Origin: JBDRED01 sp043820025 [NCBI: Elusimicrobiota bacterium]
GTDB taxonomy: Bacteria > RUG730 > JBDRED01
Direction of reading: 5' to 3'
Assembly: GCA_043820025.1 (NCBI GenBank)
Contig: JBDRED010000006.1
Coordinates: forward strand, 1-13,738
Length of the DNA: 13,738 nt
The notes under the pieces were generated by a model. That model saw only the letters and a program-made list of their open reading frames with translations, ran no database searches and was not told the DNA's origin. A program made the position numbers and the translations under genes. Below, piece by piece: positions 1 to 7,300 of this stretch (the stretch's first letter is position 1; every line of letters begins with the position of its first letter).

Positions 1-1
1 C

Positions 2-343
2 AGATACGAGGGTGTTGATGAGAGAGTAAAGAGCATGATTGATGATGAGATTTCAATCGGAGATTATGTGCTGAGCGGCGGTGAAATTCCGGCCATGGCT
101 GTTACCGAGGCTGTTGTCAGGCTTCTTCCGGGCGTTTTAGGAAACAAGGAATCTTTTGAAAAAGATTCTTTTTATGAAAACATGCTGGATTACCCGCACT
201 ACACGCGGCCTGAAATTTTTAAAAATATGAAAGTTCCTAAGGCGCTGACTTCCGGGGATCATAAGCAGATTGAAGCGTGGAGAAGAGAACAAGCTATGGG
301 AAATACCAGAAAGAAAAGGCCGGATTTGTTAGAAAGAAAATAA
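2..343 (+). CDS. trmD: tRNA (guanine-N1)-methyltransferase TrmD, C-terminal part
   Basis: The gene enters from the left edge; the frame is open from base 2 and 113 residues remain of a family usually about 240-260 long. TrmD is a SPOUT methyltransferase that uses S-adenosylmethionine to methylate G37 of tRNAs reading CNN and related codons, which prevents +1 frameshifting. The visible part begins with RYEGVDERV and continues with [11 protein letters not shown], two signature blocks of the trefoil-knot active site; the conserved Arg of DER and Asp of IGD are the expected catalytic positions. The rest (PGVLG, then YPHYTRP, then VLxSGDH-like ALTSGDH, then a Trp-Arg-rich end) is the normal C-terminal domain. 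It lies directly upstream of rplS, the standard trmD-rplS pair of ribosomal operons. Only the missing N-terminus is uncertain. Confidence 0.97.
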   Translation, partial: RYEGVDERVKSMIDDEISIGDYVLSGGEIPAMAVTEAVVRLLPGVLGNKESFEKDSFYENMLDYPHYTRPEIFKNMKVPKALTSGDHKQIEAWRREQAMGNTRKKRPDLLERK

Positions 344-359
344 TATATATTTAAATACG

Positions 360-386
360 CAGTACGCACTACACAGTACGCACTAC
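360..386 (+). repeat. Two tandem copies of a 13-base unit between trmD and rplS
   Basis: The 13 bases CAGTACGCACTAC occur at 360-372 and again at 374-386, giving a 14-base period. The tract fills most of the 61-base trmD-rplS gap and ends just before the rplS ribosome binding site. Related sequence occurs before dprA (3491-3508). It looks like an expandable intergenic repeat rather than a protein-binding dyad; function unknown. Confidence 0.8.
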
Positions 387-404
387 GAATAAAGGAGCAA
401 AGCA

Positions 405-749
405 ATGGACCACATAATAAATAAGGCAGAAGCATCTCATAAAAAGGAACATATCCCGGCGTTTAAACCCGGCGACAAATTAAAGGTGCATCTTAAGGTT
501 GTCGAAGGCGAAAATGAGCGTATTCAGGTTTTTGAAGGCGATGTTATAGCAAAACGCGGCGGCGGCCTGAGCGAGAATTTCACGGTTCGTAAAACTTCTT
601 ATGGAGTAGGAGTTGAACGAATATTTCCTCTTCATTCCCCAAGAATTAGTAAGATTGAAGTAGTGAGAAAAGGGCGCGTAAGAAGAGCAAAGCTTTATTA
701 CCTGCGCGATCTAATAGGTAAAGCGTCGCGTATTAAAGAACGAATATAA
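405..749 (+). CDS. rplS: 50S ribosomal protein L19
   Basis: The 114-residue product matches bacterial L19 in length and pattern: an N-terminal helix, then [16 protein letters not shown], the [15 protein letters not shown] strand block, [15 protein letters not shown] and a basic end with [21 protein letters not shown]19 lies at the 30S-50S interface of the ribosome near bridge B8 and helps fix the subunit contact. The ATG at 405 is preceded by AAAGGAG about eight bases upstream and gives a start aligned with the family. The gene follows trmD by 61 bases and is followed by rnhB, the common trmD-rplS-rnhB arrangement, so it is probably cotranscribed. The only odd point is the short tandem repeat in its leader. 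Confidence 0.98.
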   Translation: MDHIINKAEASHKKEHIPAFKPGDKLKVHLKVVEGENERIQVFEGDVIAKRGGGLSENFTVRKTSYGVGVERIFPLHSPRISKIEVVRKGRVRRAKLYYLRDLIGKASRIKERI

Positions 750-783
750 AATAATAAGCGGTTTTTAAATTAATCAAACCCGG

Positions 784-790
784 AAAGGAG
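784..790 (+). promoter_or_regulatory. Ribosome binding site deciding the GTG start of rnhB
   Basis: AAAGGAG lies eight bases before the GTG at 799. The next in-frame ATG (823) has no such site, so the GTG is preferred as the start of rnhB. Confidence 0.8.
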
Positions 791-798
791 TAAGCTTT

Positions 799-1419
799 GT
801 GCTTGCGGACTTTGACGAAGAGATGCGTGAAAAATTTGCGTCTGTGCTGGCCGGGGTTGATGAGGCCGGCAGAGGGCCTTGGGCAGGGCCTGTAGTTACT
901 GCCTGCGTGATTTTATCTTCCAAATGCGCTATCTTGCATGATATTAATGACTCAAAAAAACTTTCACAAAAAAAACGCGAGGAATTATTTTTAAAGATAC
1001 AAAAAGAAGCGGAAGATTTCTCGATATGCGTAGTGGATGAAAAAATAATTGATAAGATAAATATTTTAGAGGCAACCAGACAGGGTTTTAAAAGAAGCGT
1101 TCTTTGTCTAAATAAAAAGCCGGGCATGATATTAGTAGACGGTATTAGCAGTGTGCCGGATATTACAATAAAACAGCTTTGTATTCCGCAAGGCGATGGA
1201 AAGAGCGCGTGCATTGCGGCAGCGTCGATACTTGCAAAGGTTACTCGCGATAATATTATGCAGAGCATGGATAAGCTGTATCCCGGCTACGAATTTGGCA
1301 AGCATAAAGGATACGGCACAGCATTGCATTATAAGCTGATTAAAGAAATGGGCGCTTTGCCCATACATAGAAAAAGTTATAAACCAATACAAGAAATAAT
1401 TTTTAATGAACAGTCATAA
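799..1419 (+). CDS. rnhB: Ribonuclease HII
   Basis: RNase HII cleaves the RNA strand of RNA-DNA hybrids and nicks at single ribonucleotides left in DNA, starting ribonucleotide excision repair. The 206-residue protein carries the complete DEDD metal site: Asp21-Glu22 in GVDEAGRGPWAGP, Asp114 in ILVDG and Asp151 in AKVTRD. Other family marks are DSKKLS (51-56), YPGYEFGKHKGYGT (161-174) and HRKSYKP near the end. The start is GTG, chosen because a strong AAAGGAG sits eight bases upstream and the distance to the GVDEAGRG block is normal. It lies between rplS and yraN; its last 14 bases overlap the start of yraN, so the two are probably translationally coupled. Confidence 0.97.
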   Translation: MLADFDEEMREKFASVLAGVDEAGRGPWAGPVVTACVILSSKCAILHDINDSKKLSQKKREELFLKIQKEAEDFSICVVDEKIIDKINILEATRQGFKRSVLCLNKKPGMILVDGISSVPDITIKQLCIPQGDGKSACIAAASILAKVTRDNIMQSMDKLYPGYEFGKHKGYGTALHYKLIKEMGALPIHRKSYKPIQEIIFNEQS

Positions 1420-1753
1420 TCAGGCCATTGGACGATGGGGAGAAAAGAAAGCTTGCGAGTATCTAATAAAAAAAGGATACTCAATTGTCTGCGCAAATTA
1501 TAAATGTCCTCTAGGCGAAATAGATATTATAGCAAAAGAAGGTGATGCCCTCGTATTTGTAGAAGTAAAAACTCGTCAATCTACACTGTTTTCAGCGTTG
1601 GAAGCAGTTAATTATCACAAACAAAAACAGTTAATTAAGACTGCGGAATATTACCTTAAACAGTATGAATGCGGTGACATTTGTTCCAGGTTTGATGTTA
1701 TCGCTATTCAGAAAGGTGAAATTGAGCACATCGAAAATGCGTTTTTAGCGTGA
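1406..1753 (+). CDS. yraN: YraN/UPF0102 family endonuclease-like protein
   Basis: The 115-residue protein has the UPF0102 pattern in order: GRWGEKKACEYL with Gly12-Glu13, KKGYSIVCANYKCPLGEID (Glu38 and Asp40) and VFVEVKTRQS (Glu53 and Lys55). The E...GEID...EVK arrangement is the PD-(D/E)XK nuclease-fold active site, so a nuclease of the Holliday-junction-resolvase-like superfamily is expected; the cellular substrate of this family is not firmly established. The length is normal for the family (about 115-130). The ATG lies inside the end of rnhB (14-base overlap) and has only a weak binding site of its own, which points to coupling with rnhB. Placement downstream of rnhB is common in bacteria. 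Confidence 0.93.
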   Translation: MNSHNQAIGRWGEKKACEYLIKKGYSIVCANYKCPLGEIDIIAKEGDALVFVEVKTRQSTLFSALEAVNYHKQKQLIKTAEYYLKQYECGDICSRFDVIAIQKGEIEHIENAFLA

Positions 1754-1810
1754 TGCTATTCTACAATCCAAAAAAATCAAAAAAATTAAGCGTTATTGTT
1801 TTTTTATCCT

Positions 1811-1860
1811 TGAGAGTTTTTAATGCTCTCATATAGAGATAAGCTTTATATGTTATCTCT
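1811..1860 (+). repeat. Two adjacent stem-loops between yraN and comM
   Basis: TGAGAG (1811-1816) pairs with CTCTCA (1826-1831). Immediately after, AGAGATAA (1835-1842) pairs perfectly with TTATCTCT (1853-1860) around a ten-base loop. The T-run lies before the first stem (1798-1806) and not after either stem, so these are not typical + strand intrinsic terminators. They could be mRNA-stabilising or processing structures at the end of the trmD-yraN transcript. The sequence is seen directly; the role is a guess. Confidence 0.4.
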
Positions 1861-1929
1861 TATCCGGCAGTTGAAAAGAAGGATGCGCTATGCCGTGACA
1901 CATAACGAAAAATATGAAGGGAGGTAAAG

Positions 1930-3471
1930 ATGCTGGCAACAACGCTCAGTAGTACTTTAATTGGGATAGATGGTTCGCTTGTTAAGGTAGAGATATATAT
2001 CTCTCCCGGTTTGCCTGTGTTTAATATTGTAGGCCTTCCGGATGTTTCTGTGAGAGAAAGCAGGCAGAGGATAATAGCCGCTATAAAAAATTCAGGATAC
2101 ATATTTCCTGCGAAAAAGGTGACTGTGAATTTAGCGCCAGCTGATCTTCGTAAAGAGGGGTCGTTATTTGATCTGCCAATGGCTCTTGGTATATTAATTG
2201 CTACTGAACAAATACAATCAGACAGGCTTAGCAAATATATTTCCCTTGGAGAACTCTCATTATCCGGTAAATTATGCAGGGTTAAAGGTGTTTTACCGTC
2301 AGTAATTATGGCAAAAAAGGAAAATTTGGAAGGATGCATAGTGCCTGAAAAAAATTACAATGAAGCAAATATAGTAGGCGGGATAAATATTATTGCCGTA
2401 AAAAATCTTAACGAGGCTGCGGAATTTTGTATGGGCAATTATGAACCGGCGCCTAGCGGCGAGGGAGAAGAAAAAACTGCTCTTAATAGCGAAATAAATT
2501 ATGCGTTTGATATGGCTGATGTAAAAGGCCAGGATTGCGCAAAGCGCGCGCTTGAGATCGCTGCTGCAGGAGGGCATAACTTGTTAATGATAGGCCCGCC
2601 CGGCGCAGGGAAAACAATGCTTGCGAAAAGGCTTCCAAGCATTTTGCCTGACCTTAGTATGGAGGAAGCGCTGGAAACAACAAAAATTCATAGTGTTGCC
2701 TCGCTTTTGCCGGCTAAGTTCGCGCTTATTACACAGAGGCCGTTTCGTTCTCCGCATCATACAATATCTGATGTTGCGCTCGTAGGAGGCGGCACATATC
2801 CTAGGCCGGGAGAGGTTAGTTTGTCGCATAACGGAGTTCTTTTCCTCGATGAATTGCCGGAATTCCACAGGAACGCGCTTGAGGTTTTGCGTCAGCCTTT
2901 AGAGGATAAACACGTTGTGATTTCTCGCGCAGCGCAGACAATAGCGTATCCGGCAAAGATAATGTTTGTCGCAGCAATGAATCCGTGTCCTTGCGGATAT
3001 AACGGGAGCAAGCAAAAGGAATGCGCCTGCAATTCTTATCAGATAAGAAAGTATATGAATAAGGTGTCAGGCCCAATGTGGGATAGAATAGATTTACATA
3101 TAGAGGTGCCGGAATTAGAGCGCGGCGATATGTCCCAAAGAGCAAAGGGCGAAAGCTCGCTGGTTGTGCGCGAACGTGTGTGCAAGGCGCGCGATGCGCA
3201 GAAAAAAAGATTTTCAGGGTCTTTAATAATAACAAATTCCGAAATGGGTTCAAAAGAGCTTGAAAAATACTGCGCGCTCGACGCTGAAGGAATAAAAATC
3301 TTGGATCAAGCTATGGAGAGATTTAATTTTTCCGCAAGAGCGTATACGCGCATAATTAAGGTTGCCCGCACTATTGCTGATTTGGATGAGTCTGAAAATG
3401 TGCTGTCCGAGCATATTATGGAAGCAGTGCAGTATAGAAACTTAGATAGAAACGGGATAGTAGGTATTTAA
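1930..3471 (+). CDS. comM: ComM/YifB family AAA+ ATPase (Mg-chelatase-like)
   Basis: ComM is a hexameric AAA+ helicase that drives bidirectional branch migration during natural transformation; the family was long labelled 'Mg chelatase' from its ChlI-like fold. The 513-residue product has an N-terminal Lon-protease-like ChlI domain (about 1-170), the AAA+ core with Walker A GPPGAGKT (222-229) and Walker B LFLDE (304-308), FRSPHHTISD (272-281), the family's cysteine cluster NPCPCG (351-356) with Cys365 and Cys367, WDRIDLH (384-390) and the C-terminal Mg_chelatase_C helical domain with SARAYTRIIKVARTIADL (468-485). Length is normal. The ATG at 1930 follows GGGAGGT closely. It is 57 bases upstream of dprA, so the pair makes a DNA-uptake/processing unit. 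ComM alone does not prove competence, because it is widely distributed. Confidence 0.97.
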   Translation: MLATTLSSTLIGIDGSLVKVEIYISPGLPVFNIVGLPDVSVRESRQRIIAAIKNSGYIFPAKKVTVNLAPADLRKEGSLFDLPMALGILIATEQIQSDRLSKYISLGELSLSGKLCRVKGVLPSVIMAKKENLEGCIVPEKNYNEANIVGGINIIAVKNLNEAAEFCMGNYEPAPSGEGEEKTALNSEINYAFDMADVKGQDCAKRALEIAAAGGHNLLMIGPPGAGKTMLAKRLPSILPDLSMEEALETTKIHSVASLLPAKFALITQRPFRSPHHTISDVALVGGGTYPRPGEVSLSHNGVLFLDELPEFHRNALEVLRQPLEDKHVVISRAAQTIAYPAKIMFVAAMNPCPCGYNGSKQKECACNSYQIRKYMNKVSGPMWDRIDLHIEVPELERGDMSQRAKGESSLVVRERVCKARDAQKKRFSGSLIITNSEMGSKELEKYCALDAEGIKILDQAMERFNFSARAYTRIIKVARTIADLDESENVLSEHIMEAVQYRNLDRNGIVGI

Positions 3472-3490
3472 GTTAAGTAGAAATAATATT

Positions 3491-3521
3491 CGCAGTGCGC
3501 GCAATGCGTAAAACATAACGA
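3491..3521 (+). repeat. Intergenic repeat-like sequence before dprA, related to the comM leader
   Basis: Bases 3491-3508 resemble the trmD-rplS repeat (CGCAGTNCGCNC core). Bases 3499-3521 align with 1885-1908 upstream of comM, agreeing at about 20 of 24 columns and ending in the same ACATAACGA nonamer. Shared sequence in neighbouring leaders suggests a dispersed intergenic element. Confidence 0.5.
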
Positions 3522-3528
3522 GAAAATT

Positions 3529-4635
3529 ATGGATTTAAATAAAATTAAAATTATTAAATTATGGCTGGTTCAAGGCATAGGCCCTGTGCTATTTAGAAAG
3601 CTATTAGCTCAGTTTGGATCAATAGATGAAATATTTAATGCGGATTTATTTACATTAATGCGCATAGACAGGATGCAGCAAAAGACAGCGGATTTTATAA
3701 TAAATAAAAAAGAAGAATTAGAAAGGCTTTTAGAGCAGGAATTAAGATTAATTGAAAAACAAAAGGTTAAGGCGTTTGTTTTGGGCGATGAAGAGTATCC
3801 GCAGTTATTGCGCGAGATATTCGACCCGCCTCCGGTATTGTATGTCAAAGGGACTCTAATCAAGGAAGATGTAAACGCAATAGCTATTGTAGGATCAAGG
3901 GCAGCGTCAAATTACGCTTTAATGACCACAAAAAAACTTGCAAGGGATCTTGCCTGCAATGGTATTACAATTGTAAGCGGCCTTGCGAGGGGAATTGACA
4001 CTGAGGCGCATAAAGGAGCTCTTGAATCCGGCAGAACGATTGCTGTGCTTGGCGGAGGCATTTCTGTATTATATCCGCCTGAAAATGCGATGCTTGCTGA
4101 AAAAATCAGTGACAAAGGAGCTGTCATTTCTGAATTTCCATTAAGTATGATGCCGGATAAAAAAACATTTCCTATGCGCAATAGGGTAATAAGCGGACTA
4201 AGCTTGGGTACGGTTGTTATTGAGGGTTCAAAAAGAAGCGGAGCGCTAATAACAGCCAAGTCAGCGCTTGAACAAGGCAGGGATGTATTTGCTGTTCCGG
4301 GCCTAATAACAAACCCAAGAACATACGCGCCGCATTCGCTCCTGCGGGATGGAGCAGGGATTGTTACATGCGCAAATGATATATTAGACGAGCTGGGCCT
4401 AAATATAAAAAACAGAAAATATTTTTGTGATATTCCTCTAAATAAAGATAAACACATGACAGATGAAGAACAAAGGATATACGTCTTATTAGAAAAGGAT
4501 TTGGAAATGCAGATAAATGACATACGAGATAAGGCAGGCCGTAATATCCTTGATGTTATGCGCATACTAGGCAGTTTAGAGCTAAAAGGCCTTATAAAAC
4601 AATGCCCGGGAAAATTTTATTGCAAGATATTGTAA
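3529..4635 (+). CDS. dprA: DNA processing protein DprA (Smf)
   Basis: DprA binds incoming single-stranded DNA in natural transformation, protects it and loads RecA; non-competent bacteria also carry it. The 368-residue protein has an N-terminal helical region with a helix-hairpin-helix-like stretch (about 10-55), the Rossmann-like DprA core with VGSRAAS (121-127), SGLARGIDTEAHKGAL (150-165), AVLGGGISVLYPPEN (172-186), SEFP, FPMRNRVISGLS (215-226), GSKRSGALITAKSALEQGR (233-251) and FAVPG, and a C-terminal winged-helix (about 310-368). All core motifs are intact. The ATG start has only a weak purine-rich site, but the N-terminal length fits the family. It follows comM by 57 bases and precedes the small Smg-like gene and topA, matching the dprA-smg-topA order known from proteobacteria. 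Confidence 0.97.
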   Translation: MDLNKIKIIKLWLVQGIGPVLFRKLLAQFGSIDEIFNADLFTLMRIDRMQQKTADFIINKKEELERLLEQELRLIEKQKVKAFVLGDEEYPQLLREIFDPPPVLYVKGTLIKEDVNAIAIVGSRAASNYALMTTKKLARDLACNGITIVSGLARGIDTEAHKGALESGRTIAVLGGGISVLYPPENAMLAEKISDKGAVISEFPLSMMPDKKTFPMRNRVISGLSLGTVVIEGSKRSGALITAKSALEQGRDVFAVPGLITNPRTYAPHSLLRDGAGIVTCANDILDELGLNIKNRKYFCDIPLNKDKHMTDEEQRIYVLLEKDLEMQINDIRDKAGRNILDVMRILGSLELKGLIKQCPGKFYCKIL

Positions 4636-4772
4636 CATTATTATAATATATAAGCTGAAATGAGAAAATACTATATTACGATATGATTATGATGCGCATT
4701 AAAAAAGCGCAAAATAAAAAACTAATACAAAAAATATTGCATGCAAGTTTAGAAAATTTGGATTTTGAATTT

Positions 4773-4778
4773 AAGGAG
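4773..4778 (+). promoter_or_regulatory. Ribosome binding site deciding the start of the small gene before topA
   Basis: AAGGAG lies seven bases before the ATG at 4786. A TTG at 4765 in the same frame would give seven extra residues but places this site inside the coding region, so the ATG is the better start. Confidence 0.8.
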
Positions 4779-4785
4779 AAGTATT

Positions 4786-4992
4786 ATGGGGAAAAAATTA
4801 AATAATTTATTAGATTTTATGGATAAAGATATCCAAAAAGAAGAAGATGTTTTAGAAATCAGCACTTATCTTGAAGAGGCCGATTATCCTGTAGAAGAGT
4901 TAAGAGATTTATTACAGAAAATTCTTCTGCGTTTTATAGATAACACGGAGTATTCAAGTATCATGAAAAGGAAAAAAAGGTATTTAAACTAA
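4786..4992 (+). CDS. Small conserved-position protein, possibly a minimal Smg/DUF494-like protein
   Basis: This 68-residue, charged, probably all-helical cytoplasmic protein begins MGKKLNNLLDFMDKDI. Residues of the middle part (EISTYLEEADYPVEELRDLL) follow the spacing of the first helical repeat of Smg (DUF494), where a leucine helix is followed by Ala-Gly-aromatic and an acidic helix start. The real Smg is about 157 residues, so this would be less than half. The main support is position: smg lies between dprA and topA in many proteobacteria, exactly as here. No transmembrane segment, metal site or known catalytic motif is visible. Its TAA overlaps the ATG of topA by one base (TAATG), which strongly suggests translational coupling. 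The homology is a hypothesis; that it is a real gene is well supported by the ribosome binding site and the coupling. Confidence 0.75.
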   Translation: MGKKLNNLLDFMDKDIQKEEDVLEISTYLEEADYPVEELRDLLQKILLRFIDNTEYSSIMKRKKRYLN

Positions 4993-7130
4993 TGGAAAAA
5001 AAATTAATAATTGTAGAGTCTCCAACAAAGTGTAAAACAATAGGTAAAATTGTCGGCAAAGATTACATTGTAACTTCTACTCTCGGGCATATTCGAGACC
5101 TTCCCAAGCATAGAATAGGAGTGGATGTTAAAAGCCATTTTATGCCTGCGTACGAAATACCAAAAGATAAAGAAAAAGTGGTAAGAGGATTAAAGTCTGC
5201 GGTTAAGACAGCAAAGGAAGTATACATAGCTACTGACGAAGATAGAGAAGGAGAGGCAATTGGCTGGCATGTGGCGCATATTACTAAAGTCCCGCCTGAG
5301 AAGTGTAAGCGTATTACATTCCATGAAATTACTCCCGAGGCTATAAAATCAGCCTTAAAAAATCCAAGAGATATAAATAAAGATCTTGTTGACGCTCAGC
5401 AGGCCAGGCGTATTTTGGACAGGCTTGTAGGTTATATTTTAAGCCCGCTGTTAAGCAAAAAAATTTACAAAGGATTATCAGCCGGGCGAGTTCAGTCAGT
5501 TGCTGTGCGTATCATAGTTGAGAGAGAGCGGGAGATAAGAGATTTCCAAAATCAGGAATACTGGACAGTAAAAGCTGAATGCTCTGATCCAAAAACAAAG
5601 AAAGAATTTGCCGCAATGCTTTTTTCAAAAGGTAAGACTAAATTTAAAAAACTCGATATAACGAATAAAAAAATGGTAGATGAAATAATCAATGGCCTGG
5701 ATAAAGAGAAATTTATAGTTTCTGAAGTCGTTAAAAAGGATAAAAAACGAAATCCTCAGCCGCCATTTATTACAAGCACATTACAGCAAAGCGCGTCGCG
5801 CTCGCTTGGGTTTTCAGCAAAACAAACAATGTTTATAGCGCAGGAATTATACGAAGGTGTTGATACAAAGAATGAAGGCACTGTGGGTTTGATTACATAC
5901 ATGCGTACAGATTCGCCGCAGGTAGCGGATTCAGCTAAAAAAGAATGCGCAAAATTTATAAAAGATGAATATGGCGAAAAGTATCTTCCTTTTAAACCAA
6001 GAGTATATACCTCTAAATCTAAGAGCGCGCAGGAGGCGCACGAGTGTATACGCCCGACATCCGTATTACGCGCGCCGTTAGAGATGAAGGAATTTTTAAA
6101 TAAGAGGCAGTTCGCATTATATAAACTTATTTGGGATAGGTTTGTAGCAAGTCAAATGAAAGAGGCTATGTACGAACAGACAACCGCAGAAATTACAGCT
6201 AAAGATACTGTCTGGCACGCGAACGGCCAGGTTGTTGTTTTTGACGGGTTTACAAAGGTGCATGAAGATGAAAAGGATCCGGATGAGAAACCTATGCTCC
6301 CTGCATTAATAAAAGGACAGGATTTAGATTGCAAAGCGATAGTTCCTGAACAGCATTTCACTGAGCCGCCTCCGCGGTACAATGAGGCTACGCTGATAAA
6401 AACATTAGAAAGCAATGGTATAGGAAGGCCGTCAACATACGCGCCGACAATCAGCACAATTATACAAAGGGGTTATGTGCGCCTTGAAAAGAAACGGTTT
6501 TACCCTGAGGCAATCGGAGAGGAAGTTACGGTTCTTTTAGAAAAACATTTTCCTGATATTGTAAATATAAGTTTTACAGCGAATATGGAAGAGGACCTCG
6601 ACAAAATAGCTGTAGGCGAAAAGGAATGGGAAAAACTTCTAGAAGAATTTTATAATCCGTTTATTGAAACAGTCAATAAAGCGCAGACACAAATAAAATC
6701 ACAAAAAATTGAAGAAGCTTCGGATAAGATATGCCCAAAATGCGGAAGCGCGATGGTATTTAGGCGAAGCAGGTATGGAACATTCTTAGCGTGCAGCGCG
6801 TTTCCTAAGTGCAGATACACAGAATCAAAAGAGAGTGAAAAGGAAGAGGAAATGGCAAAAGAACTTGAGCCATGCCCTAATTGCGGCGGTAAATTAATTA
6901 TTAAAAACAGCAGATTTGGCAAGTTTATCGCGTGCAGCAGCTATCCCAAATGTCGTTATACACGCCCATTCGGCGAGCTTATTAGTAAAAATTGTCCTGA
7001 TTGCGGGCATCCCATGGTTGTTAAGATTTCTAAGAGAGGGAAGTTTTTGGGATGCAGCGGTTATCCAAATTGTAAACATGTTGAAAAATTTCCAACAAAA
7101 GAAGAAGATGAAGATAAAGAAGATAAATAA
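4992..7130 (+). CDS. topA: DNA topoisomerase I (type IA)
   Basis: TopA relaxes negative supercoils by nicking and passing one strand through a transient 5'-phosphotyrosine link. The 712-residue protein starts with the Toprim domain (LIIVESPTK with Glu9, and TDEDREGEAIGWH at 81-93), has the GLSAGRVQSVAVRIIVERE block (161-179), the active-site tyrosine Tyr303 in LITYMRTDSP (300-309), and AHECIRPT and NGIGRPSTYAPTI of the central arch. The C-terminus carries three four-cysteine topoisomerase zinc ribbons: Cys581/584/601/607, Cys628/631/648/654 and Cys668/671/688/694, followed by an acidic tail. Length and architecture are normal for bacterial TopA. The ATG overlaps the stop of the small upstream gene by one base, so the genes are likely coupled and TopA output may depend on translation of that gene. 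Confidence 0.98.
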   Translation: MEKKLIIVESPTKCKTIGKIVGKDYIVTSTLGHIRDLPKHRIGVDVKSHFMPAYEIPKDKEKVVRGLKSAVKTAKEVYIATDEDREGEAIGWHVAHITKVPPEKCKRITFHEITPEAIKSALKNPRDINKDLVDAQQARRILDRLVGYILSPLLSKKIYKGLSAGRVQSVAVRIIVEREREIRDFQNQEYWTVKAECSDPKTKKEFAAMLFSKGKTKFKKLDITNKKMVDEIINGLDKEKFIVSEVVKKDKKRNPQPPFITSTLQQSASRSLGFSAKQTMFIAQELYEGVDTKNEGTVGLITYMRTDSPQVADSAKKECAKFIKDEYGEKYLPFKPRVYTSKSKSAQEAHECIRPTSVLRAPLEMKEFLNKRQFALYKLIWDRFVASQMKEAMYEQTTAEITAKDTVWHANGQVVVFDGFTKVHEDEKDPDEKPMLPALIKGQDLDCKAIVPEQHFTEPPPRYNEATLIKTLESNGIGRPSTYAPTISTIIQRGYVRLEKKRFYPEAIGEEVTVLLEKHFPDIVNISFTANMEEDLDKIAVGEKEWEKLLEEFYNPFIETVNKAQTQIKSQKIEEASDKICPKCGSAMVFRRSRYGTFLACSAFPKCRYTESKESEKEEEMAKELEPCPNCGGKLIIKNSRFGKFIACSSYPKCRYTRPFGELISKNCPDCGHPMVVKISKRGKFLGCSGYPNCKHVEKFPTKEEDEDKEDK

Positions 7131-7141
7131 GTTAATGCAAA

Positions 7142-7200
7142 TAGCGAAGTAGTAAATAGTAAAACAGGCATGTCATATTTACTATTTTGCAGCTTCGCTA
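7142..7200 (+). repeat. Long imperfect stem-loop after topA
   Basis: TAGCGAAG (7142-7149) pairs perfectly with CTTCGCTA (7193-7200), and inside it AAATAGTAAA (7154-7163) pairs perfectly with TTTACTATTT (7178-7187), giving 18 pairs with a small unpaired section and a 14-base loop. There is no T-run directly after it, so it is not a standard intrinsic terminator. It could stabilise the topA 3' end, be a leader structure of recA, or be a tiny mobile repeat. The 3' arm is also the first part of the direct repeat that follows. Confidence 0.65.
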
Positions 7201-7238
7201 ATACACTGAAATGTATGTAAAGAAATTTTCAAGGGGGG
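7193..7238 (+). repeat. Copy 1 of the recA leader direct repeat
   Basis: This 46-base stretch matches 7301-7345 at 36 of 45 aligned columns with no gaps, and both copies end in a run of five or six G. The copy contains the dyad TACA-N6-TGTA (7202-7215). It is followed by AAGGAG and a nine-codon mini reading frame at 7261. Confidence 0.75.
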
Positions 7239-7300
7239 TGAGGAGAATTAAGGAGTAAGGATGAAGAGAGACAGAGATGAACAGTAACGTTATTTTAAAA

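Noticed and set aside
774-1268. Long minus-strand open frame opposite rnhB, and similar minus-strand frames opposite comM, dprA, topA, recA and the Xer gene
   Set aside because: They are antisense shadows of strongly conserved genes, with no family motifs or ribosome binding sites of their own.
1754-1929. A riboswitch or intrinsic terminator in the yraN-comM gap
   Set aside because: The two hairpins are simple, the T-run precedes rather than follows them, and no known riboswitch core is recognisable.
4683-4805. A 40-residue + strand frame starting at ATG 4683 that overlaps the small gene before topA out of frame
   Set aside because: It has no ribosome binding site, is rich in Lys/Ile as expected from random AT-rich DNA, and runs into a well-supported gene in another frame.
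7281-7294. GAAC...GTTA before recA as a Firmicutes-type LexA box
   Set aside because: The half-sites are six rather than four bases apart and the right half reads GTTA, not GTTC. The TAACGTTA core is a short palindrome that can occur by chance.
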